DNA of 64,000 bases from Neobacillus sp. PS2-9 (GTDB lineage Bacteria > Bacillota > Bacilli > Bacillales > Cytobacillaceae), in assembly GCF_030915525.1 (NCBI RefSeq), contig NZ_CP133269.1:3073001-3137000 (forward strand). Reading direction: 5' to 3'. Of this stretch, positions 28,013 to 37,025 are shown in pieces. The position numbers and the translations under genes are program-made. Below the pieces are notes generated by a model that worked only from the letters and a program-made list of their open reading frames with translations, was not told the origin of the DNA and made no database searches. Numbering within the stretch: the stretch's first letter is position 1; every line of letters begins with the position of its first letter.

Positions 28013-28229
28013 CCTCATTTGTTTCCTGTATTTCCATAGGCTTCTTTTTCTTGAAGAAAGTCAGTATAGTGGTCATTACTTTCCAAATAGTTGATATTCT
28101 TTTCTTCCATTTGTTCTTTCTTTCAAGGTTAGGTCCGTATACATATCGATTCCAAAAATAATAGATGAGTTCCTCAACAACAAGATATAGGACAATAAAC
28201 AATACAAATACTGTGATCCAATATGACAT
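27996..28229 (-). CDS. Small membrane protein, hypothetical
   Basis: A 77-residue protein with one strong N-terminal helix (residues about 5-25) followed by an aromatic stretch EELIYYFWNRYVYGP and a lysine-rich amphipathic second half. GGGGGT-type ribosome site upstream. Not recognised. It is convergent with the 82-residue gene and shares its terminator. Confidence 0.6.
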   Translation of the reverse strand: MSYWITVFVLFIVLYLVVEELIYYFWNRYVYGPNLERKNKWKKRISTIWKVMTTILTFFKKKKPMEIQETNEEKSSM

Positions 28230-28424
28230 TATAAGGACCCCCCTTTTCTTCAGAATAGTTCCTATTCAAAAATCTAAAAAGAAGTACTATAAATCATCAA
28301 ACTGATTCTATTAAACTGTTTATCTATATCTATATTACCAAATATATACCAAATTGTAGACAAATTAGTAAATAATGTAGTATTTTTATTTTGAGTCACG
28401 AAACTTTTATTAGGGGGAAGTTAG

Positions 28425-29369
28425 ATGGAATATCGGCGATTGGGAAATACCGGTTTAAAAGTGAGTGAAATAAGTTTAGGCAGTTGGCTTACATACGGTG
28501 GATATGTGGAAGAGCATAATGCAGCTGCGTCTATTGATAAAGCCTATGATTTAGGCATTAACTTTTTTGATACAGCCAATGTTTATATGCGTGGAGAAGC
28601 TGAAATTGTTGTCGGGAAGGCACTAAAGAAATATGTGCGTGATTCCTATGTGCTGGCAACGAAAGTATTTTGGCCAATGGGTGACGGTCCTAATGACCGA
28701 GGACTTTCTCGAAAGCATGTCATGGAACAATGCCATGCCAGCTTAAAGCGCCTTAACACTGACTATGTAGATATTTATTATTGCCATCGGTATGATCCGG
28801 AAACACCATTGGAAGAAACATTACGTGCACTTGATGACTTAATCCGTCAAGGAAAAGTGTTGTACGTTGGTGTTAGTGAATGGACGGCGGAACAAATTTC
28901 AGAAGCGGTTCATCTTGCTGATAAGAAACTTCTAGATCGTATAGTTGTTAATCAACCTCAATACAGCATGTTACAGCGTTATATTGAAAAAGAAGTCCTG
29001 CCTGTAAGTGAAAAGCACGGAATTGGTCAGGTTGTTTGGTCACCACTTGCACAAGGTGTATTAACAGGTAAGTATAAAAAAGGTGAAAAGGCTCCTGCAG
29101 GAAGTCGTGCTGCTCAGGAAAAATACAATGGTCTTTTTGGATTATTAACGGAAGAGAATCTAGATAAAGTCGAACTTTTAAAAGAAGTTGCCGCTGATAA
29201 TAATCTTACTCTTGCGAATTTTGCTCTTGCTTGGATATTAAGACAAAGTAATGTGGCAAGTGCGTTAGTAGGGGCTAGTCGTCCTGAACAAGTAGAAGAA
29301 AATGTGAAGGCTTCAGGTGTGAAATTAAACGAAGACACCCTTACTAGAATCGAGGATATTCTTCGATAA
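28425..29369 (+). CDS. Aldo/keto reductase (Kv-beta/YghZ-like)
   Basis: A 314-residue AKR-fold NADPH oxidoreductase of the voltage-gated K-channel beta-subunit-like group (AKR6/AKR14). Catalytic tetrad residues are visible: Asp and Tyr in FFDTANVYMRGEAE near 47-60, Lys in VLATKVFWP near 79, His in IYYCHRYDP near 120. The C-terminal coenzyme site is ALVGASRPEQVEEN near 285. Monocistronic: good ribosome site (GGGGGAAG) and a terminator right after. Substrates are probably aldehydes or methylglyoxal-like carbonyls; not determinable. Confidence 0.9.
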   Translation: MEYRRLGNTGLKVSEISLGSWLTYGGYVEEHNAAASIDKAYDLGINFFDTANVYMRGEAEIVVGKALKKYVRDSYVLATKVFWPMGDGPNDRGLSRKHVMEQCHASLKRLNTDYVDIYYCHRYDPETPLEETLRALDDLIRQGKVLYVGVSEWTAEQISEAVHLADKKLLDRIVVNQPQYSMLQRYIEKEVLPVSEKHGIGQVVWSPLAQGVLTGKYKKGEKAPAGSRAAQEKYNGLFGLLTEENLDKVELLKEVAADNNLTLANFALAWILRQSNVASALVGASRPEQVEENVKASGVKLNEDTLTRIEDILR

Positions 29370-29370
29370 A

Positions 29371-29410
29371 AAAATGCCCTTGGACTTTTTTTCGTCCTTG
29401 GGCTTTTTTT
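29371..29410. terminator. Imperfect terminator between convergent genes
   Basis: GCCCTTGGAC pairs with GTCCTTGGGC except for a central two-base mismatch; T-run on the plus strand, A-run on the left serves the minus strand. Confidence 0.7.
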
Positions 29411-29421
29411 ATCAACTATTG

Positions 29422-30642
29422 TTAAACCGCTTTTTCGGCTGATTGTTCCGATGCTTTAATGAAAGACTTGTTACCGATTGAAAAGAAAATAATACTTCCA
29501 AGAGTTAACAAGGAAATGGTCCAAAACATGATCTGCCCTTGAAAATGGCTTAGAAGGAACCCGCCAATAATTGGTCCAAGAAAGTTACCTATCTTTCTAA
29601 ATTGAGCTGCACCAAAATAAGTTCCCCGAAGATGTTCAGGAGCTAGTTGATCAATCATCATGCTATTGGATGGAAAGATTAATATTTCCCCCACCGTTAA
29701 CAATACCATGGCAGCAATAGCTGTAACCCAGCCATTAACAAAGCTGAAGCCAATCAAACCTGCGGCCATAAAAACGGCTCCGACCACCATGACCTGCATT
29801 AACCTAAATTTCTCTGCGATGTGACTGATTGGCATTTGCAGCAATACAACCATTATTGCATTAATAGTGATAAGCATGGAGAATATAACCACGCCATTTT
29901 CTACCGTTCCTTCTAATATTTGCGGTAAATTAGAATCTATTTGAACGTACCCCATATTCACCAAGATGATTCCCAAGATAAGATATCTTAAAGCCTTATC
30001 TCTTTTAACAATCCTAAAGGCATCTCCAAAAGAGGCACCCTTTTTGATATTTTCTACTTTCGGGAAGACAAGTTTTTGTAAAAAGAAAACCAAAACCATT
30101 CCATAAAATAAATAAAACGTTCCGGTTATGGCAAAGGATAATTTAGCTGATGTACTAGCTAAATAGGCTCCAATCAGCGGACCAACGGATGCTCCGATAT
30201 TCATGGCTGTATATCGTAAGGAGTACACCTTCATCCTCTTTTCCTTTACGGTTAAATCGGCCATTAAGGCTTGAGCGGTCGGTTCGAAGAACGAATTACT
30301 CAATCCGTTTAAGGCATTTAACAGAATAAACCAACCCGGACTAGTAGCAACGGTAAAACCATAATAAACAAAGGCTACTGTAAACAAAGCAATAAGCATG
30401 ACTGGTTTTCGTCCAAAGCGGTCTGATAAATGGCCGCCAATGAATCCACCTACCGTTGCCATTAACGGGCTCATCCCGACAGTTACACCAATAATAATTG
30501 GTGAGAGATCCATGTGTCTTGATAAATAGATTGAGAGAAATGGCAAAGTCATAAATGCAGAACCTCTTGATAAGACAGTCCCAATTAATAACACCCATAC
30601 GATTGGATGAAATTGACCCACATAGTTTTTCAATGTTTTCAT
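29422..30642 (-). CDS. MFS transporter (DHA1/multidrug efflux-like)
   Basis: A 406-residue 12-helix major facilitator. The loop 2-3 signature GGHLSDRFGRKPVML is near residue 65, and motif-C-like GASVGPLIGAYLAS near 152 suggests proton antiport efflux. Length is normal. Single gene, convergent with the aldo/keto reductase gene. The substrate is unknown. Confidence 0.88.
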   Translation of the reverse strand: MKTLKNYVGQFHPIVWVLLIGTVLSRGSAFMTLPFLSIYLSRHMDLSPIIIGVTVGMSPLMATVGGFIGGHLSDRFGRKPVMLIALFTVAFVYYGFTVATSPGWFILLNALNGLSNSFFEPTAQALMADLTVKEKRMKVYSLRYTAMNIGASVGPLIGAYLASTSAKLSFAITGTFYLFYGMVLVFFLQKLVFPKVENIKKGASFGDAFRIVKRDKALRYLILGIILVNMGYVQIDSNLPQILEGTVENGVVIFSMLITINAIMVVLLQMPISHIAEKFRLMQVMVVGAVFMAAGLIGFSFVNGWVTAIAAMVLLTVGEILIFPSNSMMIDQLAPEHLRGTYFGAAQFRKIGNFLGPIIGGFLLSHFQGQIMFWTISLLTLGSIIFFSIGNKSFIKASEQSAEKAV

Positions 30643-30790
30643 ATGTAAAACCTCACAAATTTTGGAGTATGCTTATTTAGTTAACTATTTAATTGAATAA
30701 ATGTAAAGAATTTTCCTATTTTTCCAGCATACCTCCTTAACAAAAAAGGTCAGCCATCAACTAGGATGACTGAGCCCTCTACCCCTTTAA

Positions 30791-31057
30791 TTAATTGGGA
30801 TCCTTATAGTTTAATGCTCGTTCACTATCACCGTAGCCCTTGGTCGTTGGGTCTTGTACAAAACCTAGCATGGATAAAATAACGAATACTGCATTGACTA
30901 TTGTTAAAATGGTGCTTTGAACTGAGTCTGTAAGTTGGAAGCTAGTTACCCCTAAAGTATTCAATCCAGCTAGTACCATTTGTGCTAAAATCATAATTTG
31001 TGAGATAAATGCAATAACCCAATGCTTATTTCTTAAACGAACTTTCCAGTTGATCAT
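30791..31057 (-). CDS. Phage-type holin (phi-LC3 family), isolated
   Basis: An 88-residue protein with two hydrophobic helices (about 12-33 and 44-65) and the family hallmark MINWKVRLRNKHWV at the start and VQDPTTKGYGDSERAL near the end. phi-LC3-type holins form lysis pores for phage endolysins. No endolysin, integrase or structural phage gene is within tens of kilobases, so this is either a prophage relic or a domesticated membrane-pore protein. GGGAGAGGGAGTC precedes the ATG, and a hairpin-like palindrome (GGTCAGCCATC...GATGACTGAGCC) follows. Confidence 0.85.
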   Translation of the reverse strand: MINWKVRLRNKHWVIAFISQIMILAQMVLAGLNTLGVTSFQLTDSVQSTILTIVNAVFVILSMLGFVQDPTTKGYGDSERALNYKDPN

Positions 31058-31200
31058 GACTCCCTCTCCCCTCTAAATCCGAATACATCTTTTTATTAGC
31101 ATATGTTTGGATTCATATTGGTTGTCCTTGATTGTCCTGATTTCCAGAATTATTTTTTGACACCAAAAAATCAGGTCCCCAATTGGAACCTGATTTTATG

Positions 31201-32550
31201 TTATATTTCTCTTCTCATGGCTTTTAGTACATCTACTCTTGTTGCTCGTTGTGCTGGTCGGTATCCTGACAGAAGGGTGACTCCATAACAAATCAAGATA
31301 CAAATAATCGGTAACTCAAAAGGAATATAACTAAATGTTATATTTAAATCAGTTTCTTGTCCAAATGCCTCTTTAATAATTAAAGGGACTGCAAAATTTA
31401 CAGTAATGCTAATTCCGTATGAGACAATTGTTCCAATCACAGCACCAATCAAGCCGATGTAACTACTTTCGAGCAGGAAGATTCGTTTAATTGTTTTCGG
31501 ATTAGCACCGATTGCTTTCATAATACCAATATCAGGTGCCCGCTCTGTAACTGCCATGGTCATCGTATTATAAATTCCAATGGAAGCAATTAAGATAGCA
31601 ATTGTTCCAATAAAAATTAGGCCCACTTTTGCAATCATAAATATCATATTGACTTCTTTTAATTCATTAACAACTGAATATGTAGCATATTTCTTCTCTT
31701 TTAATTGATCTGAAATACTTTGGACCGCTTCCATATTTTTGGCATAGATTTTCACTTCATCATAGGTCTCTCCATTAGCATCGATTCCTTCTAATTTTTC
31801 ATTATTAGGGTCAAGCATGATGCCTTTCGGTGTTCCCGTAAAGCTCTCGATTTCCTTTAACATCTCATCCGATATAAATACACTTCGATCTTCCGCCCAC
31901 TCTTTTGTTGGCTTTTTGGAGATTCCTACCACTGATAATGGAATTTTCTTCTCTTCTTCCTTTCCATCTTTAAACTGCCTAACAGTTAGTTCCATGGTTT
32001 CACCGATTAACTTCCCTGGATAGCGATATTCCGCTTTTACCTGCCCCTTCTCATCGTAGATGCCCTCATCTGCATCCTTTATAGCTAGATTGAGAGGAAA
32101 ATTATACCCGACGACTACCTCATTTTTACTTGTTGGCAACCGCCCCTTCGACAGTTCAAAGCCGGCCTTCACTTCGGAAGGAAAATGGGCTACAAAGGTT
32201 TGTGTCCCCTCTAAGTACTCACCAATTGTAAACGTACTTTCCTGCTGGAGCATTTTTCTTCTTGTAACCGCCTTAACATTCTCTATTTTTTCAAACATTC
32301 GAATGTCACGAACTGTCAGCTGTTGAAAGCCTCCTTGATCATTTATCTCTTTCCCATGGACGTCTATTTGGGTAATGACCCTGCGCTCGGTAATTTCTTT
32401 TACCACTGATTTCTGTAACCCAAAGCCAACTGAGGCTAGTACAATTAGGAAGGCACATCCCATTGCGGTGGCAAGTATCGTCATATATACTCTTGTTCTA
32501 TTTTTCTTCATATTTTGTCTAACAAAACGGAATTGGTCTTTTAGCTTCAT
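31201..32550 (-). CDS. ABC transporter permease (FtsX/MacB-like)
   Basis: A 449-residue permease with an N-terminal helix (residues about 18-40), a large extracellular MacB-like periplasmic-core domain (45-310) and three C-terminal helices with the FtsX signature AVTERAPDIGIMKAIGANP near 345. It overlaps the ATPase gene by 4 nt (ATGA). Such pairs export peptides/lipoproteins or sense antimicrobials by mechanotransmission. No two-component system is adjacent. Confidence 0.9.
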   Translation of the reverse strand: MKLKDQFRFVRQNMKKNRTRVYMTILATAMGCAFLIVLASVGFGLQKSVVKEITERRVITQIDVHGKEINDQGGFQQLTVRDIRMFEKIENVKAVTRRKMLQQESTFTIGEYLEGTQTFVAHFPSEVKAGFELSKGRLPTSKNEVVVGYNFPLNLAIKDADEGIYDEKGQVKAEYRYPGKLIGETMELTVRQFKDGKEEEKKIPLSVVGISKKPTKEWAEDRSVFISDEMLKEIESFTGTPKGIMLDPNNEKLEGIDANGETYDEVKIYAKNMEAVQSISDQLKEKKYATYSVVNELKEVNMIFMIAKVGLIFIGTIAILIASIGIYNTMTMAVTERAPDIGIMKAIGANPKTIKRIFLLESSYIGLIGAVIGTIVSYGISITVNFAVPLIIKEAFGQETDLNITFSYIPFELPIICILICYGVTLLSGYRPAQRATRVDVLKAMRREI

Positions 32551-33236
32551 ACTAGCACCCCCTGTTCCATACGACCATCCGCTAATACTATTTTTCTATT
32601 ACCGATATTGGCCACTTTTTCATCATGTGTAATAATCAAAAACGTAATGCCTAAATCCCGATTCAACTCTGTGATAAATTCCAGTAACTCTTCCTCTGTT
32701 TCACTATCAAGACTACCTGTAGGTTCATCTGCCAGGATAATTGGAGGATTCACAATTAAGGCTCTTGCAATACTAACTCGTTGCTGCTGACCACCAGATA
32801 ACTCCCCAGGATAATGATCCTGATAATCTAGTAAACCTACTTTTTTCAACATCTCTTCGGTTTGTTCTTTTCTCAGATTCTCGCTTACACCCTTTAATAT
32901 CAATGGAAGCTCTACATTTTGAAAAGCAGTCATGCTGGGAATCAATTGAAAGCTTTGAAAAATGAATCCTAGATTATTAATCCTGAAATCAGCAAATTTC
33001 GTCTCATTTAAATCCGAAACCTTTTCTCCATCAATCCAGATTTCCCCCTCTTTCGGATGAATAAAACCGCTAACTAAATTTAACAGGGTCGATTTCCCTG
33101 AACCACTTCTGCCAACAATCGTTACTATTTCCCCTTTTTCCACGGTGAGTGAAATATCTCTAAGCACCGGAATAATGGTTTGTCTTCCTTTTTTCCCAAT
33201 CACAAAATCATGGCTTACATTTTTTATCGTAATCAT
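32547..33236 (-). CDS. ABC transporter ATP-binding protein (LolD/MacB-type)
   Basis: A 229-residue ATPase: Walker A GRSGSGKST near residue 41, LSGGQQQR signature near 142, Walker B IILADEPTGSLD near 162, then HDEKVA. Partner of the FtsX-type permease at 31201. Start: the ATG at 33236 with AGGAGG in the right place; the frame can extend eight codons to a TTG at 33260, which is less likely. Confidence 0.92.
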   Translation of the reverse strand: MITIKNVSHDFVIGKKGRQTIIPVLRDISLTVEKGEIVTIVGRSGSGKSTLLNLVSGFIHPKEGEIWIDGEKVSDLNETKFADFRINNLGFIFQSFQLIPSMTAFQNVELPLILKGVSENLRKEQTEEMLKKVGLLDYQDHYPGELSGGQQQRVSIARALIVNPPIILADEPTGSLDSETEEELLEFITELNRDLGITFLIITHDEKVANIGNRKIVLADGRMEQGVLV

Positions 33237-33444
33237 AGCTTCCTCCTGTTTCTCACTCAATTCAACTTAATAGACGATGTTTGGCGAAACAACCCCTACA
33301 GATTTTTATAAAATAGTTAATTCTAGCCAAATAATGAAATAATTTAAGGGGATAATAGTAGGAAAAACACTTTTGTTGGTCTTTTTTTGCTAGAAATTTT
33401 ATAATATATGAATCAAAAATTCCTTTTAAAAGTTAGGAGATCAC

Positions 33445-35535
33445 ATGGAGAAATTACATCCACTTTGGGACATGCTGCGTCGTTTCTGGATGAAGAGACA
33501 TCTCACCCAAATATTTTTGTTAATCATCCTTGTCGTCGTTTTAGTGACCATCTCATATTTTGGCTGGCTTGCCACAAGAGCCAATGTAGAGTCATTAAAG
33601 CAAGGTTTAAGTCAGCCCACTGTAATTTATGATAAGAGTGGGAAGGTAGCTACGAATGTGGCAACGAATCGTACAAAGGGTGTAAAAATGAATGAACTGC
33701 CAAAATATGTTCCAAATGCCGTCGTCGCCATTGAAGATGAACGCTTTTATGAACATAGTGGCTTTGATATTCAAGGGATTGCTCGTGCGTTTTTTAGTAA
33801 TTTATTTGCTGGAAGAATTACTGGAGGGGGTAGCACCTTAACACAACAGCTTACGAAAAATGCCCTTCTTTCGCCCGAACGTACGTACAAGAGAAAAGCA
33901 GAAGAATTATTTTTAGCTGTAAAAATTGAAAAGGTATATACAAAAGAAGAAATCCTGCAAATGTATCTGAATCAAGTTTATTTTGGGAGCGGCTCATGGG
34001 GAATTGGCAATGCCTCAAAAAAATACTTTAATAAAAACATTTCAGATGTAACTGTCGGTGAAGCAGCGATGCTTGCTGGTCTACTTCATGCACCCAATTA
34101 CCTTAACCCATATAAAAATTATGATTTAGCCATGAAACGAAAAAATGTAGTCTTAGCGAAAATGAAAGAACTCGGAATGATTACCAATGCTGAATACACT
34201 AAGGCTAAGAAACAAAAAATCCGTCTCAACGATGGTGGAGGAAGCTTTGTTGAGAGAAAATATCCCTACTATGTGGATGCGGTTCTAAATGAGGCCATTT
34301 CCAAATATGGATTGACTCAAGATGAAATCTTAACAAGAGGATACCTGATTTATACAGAAATGGATCAAAATCTGCAAGCAGGTCTTGAAAAGGTGTATAG
34401 CAAGAACTACCTATTTCCAAAGGGGAAAGGAAACTCTTTAGTTCAAAGTGGTTCGGCATTAATGGATCCTCAAACGGGGGGTGTTAGTGCACTTGTTGGC
34501 GGCCGCGGTGAGCATGTATTTCGTGGATTTAACCGAGCTACACAATTAAGGGCTCAGCCTGGTTCGACAATGAAGCCGCTAGCTGTATATACTCCTGCAC
34601 TAGAAGAAGGCTATTCCTATTCATCTGAACTGAAAGATGAGCCAATAACCTTTGGAAATTATAAACCGGAGAATTTTTCAAGAACCTATCAAGGAAAGGT
34701 GCCAATGTATAAAGCACTTGAAGAGTCACTAAATATTCCGGCAGTTTGGCTTTTAAATGAAGTGGGTTTAAATAAAGGAATGGATTCACTTAAGCGGTTC
34801 GGCATTCCTGTTGAAAAAGAAGATAAAAATTTGGCAATTGCACTTGGGGGTATGAATAAAGGTGTGTCACCGGTTCAATTAGCTAACGCCTTCTCTGTTT
34901 TCCCAAATGGCGGAAAGCGGCAGGATAGTCACTTAATTACAAAAATCGTCGGCCCAACTGGAAATATCATTGCAGAGCATGAAGCAAATACAACCAAAGT
35001 TACAACTGAAGAGGTTTCGAATGAAATAACCTCAATGCTGTTAAATGTCGTCGAAACAGGGACAGGCAAGCGTGCTAGAATTCCAGGTCTTCAATTAGCC
35101 GGAAAGACTGGTTCGACACAGCTACCATTTAGTGCAAGCGGTACGAAGGATCAATGGATGGTGGGATATACCCCAAATCTCGTTGGTGCCATTTGGATCG
35201 GTTTTGACCAAACAGATAAGCAGCATTACCTGCCTAGCTCAAGTTCTTCAAATGTTGTACCTATCTTTAAAGCAATTATGGAAGAGTCAAGCCGTCATCT
35301 TCCAAAGGAATCATTTGATGTTGTCTCTATTAATGCCCAGCTGGCTGGCGAAACTGCACAAAAGAAACGGATTAATGAGCAAGCAAAGAAAATCAGCAAA
35401 GAATTAAATGAGAATGCGCAAAAATTAGGGGAAACCATAAAAGAACAAGCCCCTGAATGGAAAAAGGGCTTGGATAACATATTATATAATGTCGGAAAAG
35501 CACTCAACACACTCATAGAAAAATACAACCAATAA
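33445..35535 (+). CDS. Class A penicillin-binding protein (PBP1A/2C family transglycosylase-transpeptidase)
   Basis: A 696-residue bifunctional cell-wall synthase. N-terminal membrane anchor (about 22-45). GT51 glycosyltransferase motifs: EDERFYEHSGFD near 94, GGSTLTQQLTKN near 128, KAEELFLAVKIEK near 150. Transpeptidase motifs: active-site serine in PGSTMKPLAVY near 375, SLN near 428, KTGST near 554. It ends in a lysine/glutamate-rich helix. It polymerises lipid II and cross-links peptidoglycan on the outer face of the membrane. Size is closest to the PbpF/PbpG subgroup, which in Bacillus subtilis includes spore-specific enzymes. Single gene with its own terminator. Confidence 0.92.
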   Translation: MEKLHPLWDMLRRFWMKRHLTQIFLLIILVVVLVTISYFGWLATRANVESLKQGLSQPTVIYDKSGKVATNVATNRTKGVKMNELPKYVPNAVVAIEDERFYEHSGFDIQGIARAFFSNLFAGRITGGGSTLTQQLTKNALLSPERTYKRKAEELFLAVKIEKVYTKEEILQMYLNQVYFGSGSWGIGNASKKYFNKNISDVTVGEAAMLAGLLHAPNYLNPYKNYDLAMKRKNVVLAKMKELGMITNAEYTKAKKQKIRLNDGGGSFVERKYPYYVDAVLNEAISKYGLTQDEILTRGYLIYTEMDQNLQAGLEKVYSKNYLFPKGKGNSLVQSGSALMDPQTGGVSALVGGRGEHVFRGFNRATQLRAQPGSTMKPLAVYTPALEEGYSYSSELKDEPITFGNYKPENFSRTYQGKVPMYKALEESLNIPAVWLLNEVGLNKGMDSLKRFGIPVEKEDKNLAIALGGMNKGVSPVQLANAFSVFPNGGKRQDSHLITKIVGPTGNIIAEHEANTTKVTTEEVSNEITSMLLNVVETGTGKRARIPGLQLAGKTGSTQLPFSASGTKDQWMVGYTPNLVGAIWIGFDQTDKQHYLPSSSSSNVVPIFKAIMEESSRHLPKESFDVVSINAQLAGETAQKKRINEQAKKISKELNENAQKLGETIKEQAPEWKKGLDNILYNVGKALNTLIEKYNQ

Positions 35536-35540
35536 ATGAA

Positions 35541-35576
35541 GAGGCTGACCATGAAGCAAAGGGGTCAGCCTCTTGT
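35541..35576 (+). terminator. Rho-independent terminator
   Basis: GAGGCTGACC / GGTCAGCCTC stem following the PBP gene stop by a few bases. Confidence 0.85.
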
Positions 35577-35711
35577 CTAATTTAAGAAGCTACGAGAAAT
35601 ATCTGTAAAGTGAATGAATTTATTTTTATTGGTTAAAAATAATAGAATGCTTTAGGTGGACATTTACATGCTCTTTATATAATTTCAGGAAATATATGAG
35701 TGAGGGATTGT

Positions 35712-36236
35712 ATGCATTTTGTATTTAATGCTCTGTTTTTACTAGCAGGAATTAAATGGGGAGATTGGAAAAACTGGAAGGCTTATTACTCCACAATTTT
35801 ATTTTTTATCGGGGGCGATTTACTAAAAAACAGTTTGCTTCATGATTATCGTATGTGGTCATACCAAGAAGTGTATTTTGGACAACAATTCCTAATTGGT
35901 CATATGGCCATCAATTTAATGATTGCTATCATAGTTTATCCTGCAACAATTCTTATTTACCTTGGGCATTATCCCCATTCTATAAAAAAACAAGTCCTTT
36001 GGGTTAGTTTATGGGTGTTCCTTTATAGTGGAATTGAAGGAATAAATTTTTATTTTTTAAACTTAATAAATTATGATCACAGTTGGAATTTAATGTGGTC
36101 CATTTGTTTTAATATTGTCATGTTTACCGTATTGAGAGTTCATTTTTTGAAGCCGCTTCTAGCATGGGCAATTTCTTTAATATGGATGATTTTTCTATGG
36201 AATTGGTTTAATGTGCCTATGAATTTATTCAAATAA
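35712..36236 (+). CDS. CBO0543-type integral membrane protein
   Basis: A 174-residue protein with about five hydrophobic helices and the family-defining IKWGDWKNWKAYYSTILFF near residues 14-32. Paralogue of the protein at 48392: both are 174 residues with the chosen starts (here ATG 35712; a GTG at 35700 is an alternative). Family function is unknown. Single gene with a downstream terminator-like hairpin. Confidence 0.75.
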   Translation: MHFVFNALFLLAGIKWGDWKNWKAYYSTILFFIGGDLLKNSLLHDYRMWSYQEVYFGQQFLIGHMAINLMIAIIVYPATILIYLGHYPHSIKKQVLWVSLWVFLYSGIEGINFYFLNLINYDHSWNLMWSICFNIVMFTVLRVHFLKPLLAWAISLIWMIFLWNWFNVPMNLFK

Positions 36237-36260
36237 ATTTATTGTTAGGTAGTAGTGCCA

Positions 36261-36308
36261 TCTCTGACCAAATAGGAGGGAAATTGTTCGGTCAGAGAGA
36301 AATTTTTT
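36261..36308 (+). terminator. Rho-independent terminator
   Basis: TCTCTGACC / GGTCAGAGA stem with a 20-nt loop, followed by TTTTTT at 36303-36308, downstream of the CBO0543-type gene and convergent with the ECF operon. Confidence 0.65.
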
Positions 36309-36332
36309 CTGATTTAATTCTAAGTTACTACT

Positions 36333-37025
36333 TTATTTTAATAATCCATATTTCCGCTTAAACCGGGTCAAAATTTTTATCCAAACCTCACCAAACAAAA
36401 GTAAAAAGATTACATTTGAAACGGCATGCATCGTATCGAAAGTAGCACTCCCTATTAAATAAACTATGAACTCCTTCCACTCAAATGGGCTTCCTGATTG
36501 AACAATTGATAAAAACCCCCACAGATTCATTACCCACCCGAACAAATAACCCCATGCAATTCCAAAAATAATCCGACCCGTTTTACTAGTCAGTATCTTT
36601 GTGTTTCGCAGCCATCCTGCCGATAACCCGACTAATCCCCATGCAGCCATCTGCCATGGAGTCCATGGACCTTGACCCAAAATCATATTAGAAGCAAGTG
36701 CTGCCACGGCCCCAATAATAAACCCGCTTTCAGCACCGAATACAAAGCCAGACATCATAATGACAAAGGTTGTTGGCTGAACACTTGGAAGGCTCGCAAA
36801 CGGAATCCTACCAACGGCAGCAATCGAGGCCAAAACTGCCAATAAAACAAGCTCACGAGGTTCCACCTTTCGACGTTCAAAACGGACGAGAAAAATCAAA
36901 ATAGCAAGAAAGACGAAACCAAAGCTTAACCATAAATAGGCATCTTCAAATAAATAAGTAAAGCCCAAAATAAGCACTAATGTAAATAAGACGAGTATCG
37001 TTTTTAGCCCTTTGTAACTACGCAT
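36333..37025 (-). CDS. ECF transporter S component (predicted cobalamin/corrinoid-specific)
   Basis: A 230-residue six-helix membrane protein of the ECF substrate-binding type, with a polar Arg/Lys loop (VRFERRKVEPREL near 48), AAVGRIPFASLPSVQP near 70 and MMSGFVFGAESGFIIG near 90. The start overlaps the fused ATPase gene by 22 nt, and GAGGAGG precedes it. Being the last gene of a cobalamin-riboswitch operon, it probably recognises cobalamin or a precursor. The sequence alone does not prove this; other S components of this size bind diverse vitamins. Confidence 0.85.
   Translation of the reverse strand: MRSYKGLKTILVLFTLVLILGFTYLFEDAYLWLSFGFVFLAILIFLVRFERRKVEPRELVLLAVLASIAAVGRIPFASLPSVQPTTFVIMMSGFVFGAESGFIIGAVAALASNMILGQGPWTPWQMAAWGLVGLSAGWLRNTKILTSKTGRIIFGIAWGYLFGWVMNLWGFLSIVQSGSPFEWKEFIVYLIGSATFDTMHAVSNVIFLLLFGEVWIKILTRFKRKYGLLK

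Noticed and set aside
30791..31057. Prophage region around the holin gene
   Set aside because: No integrase, terminase, structural or lysin genes and no att-like repeats in the flanking 10 kb.
36333..37025. Assignment of the S component as BioY, ThiT or RibU
   Set aside because: None of the family motifs was recognised; the cobalamin riboswitch makes a corrinoid the better guess.
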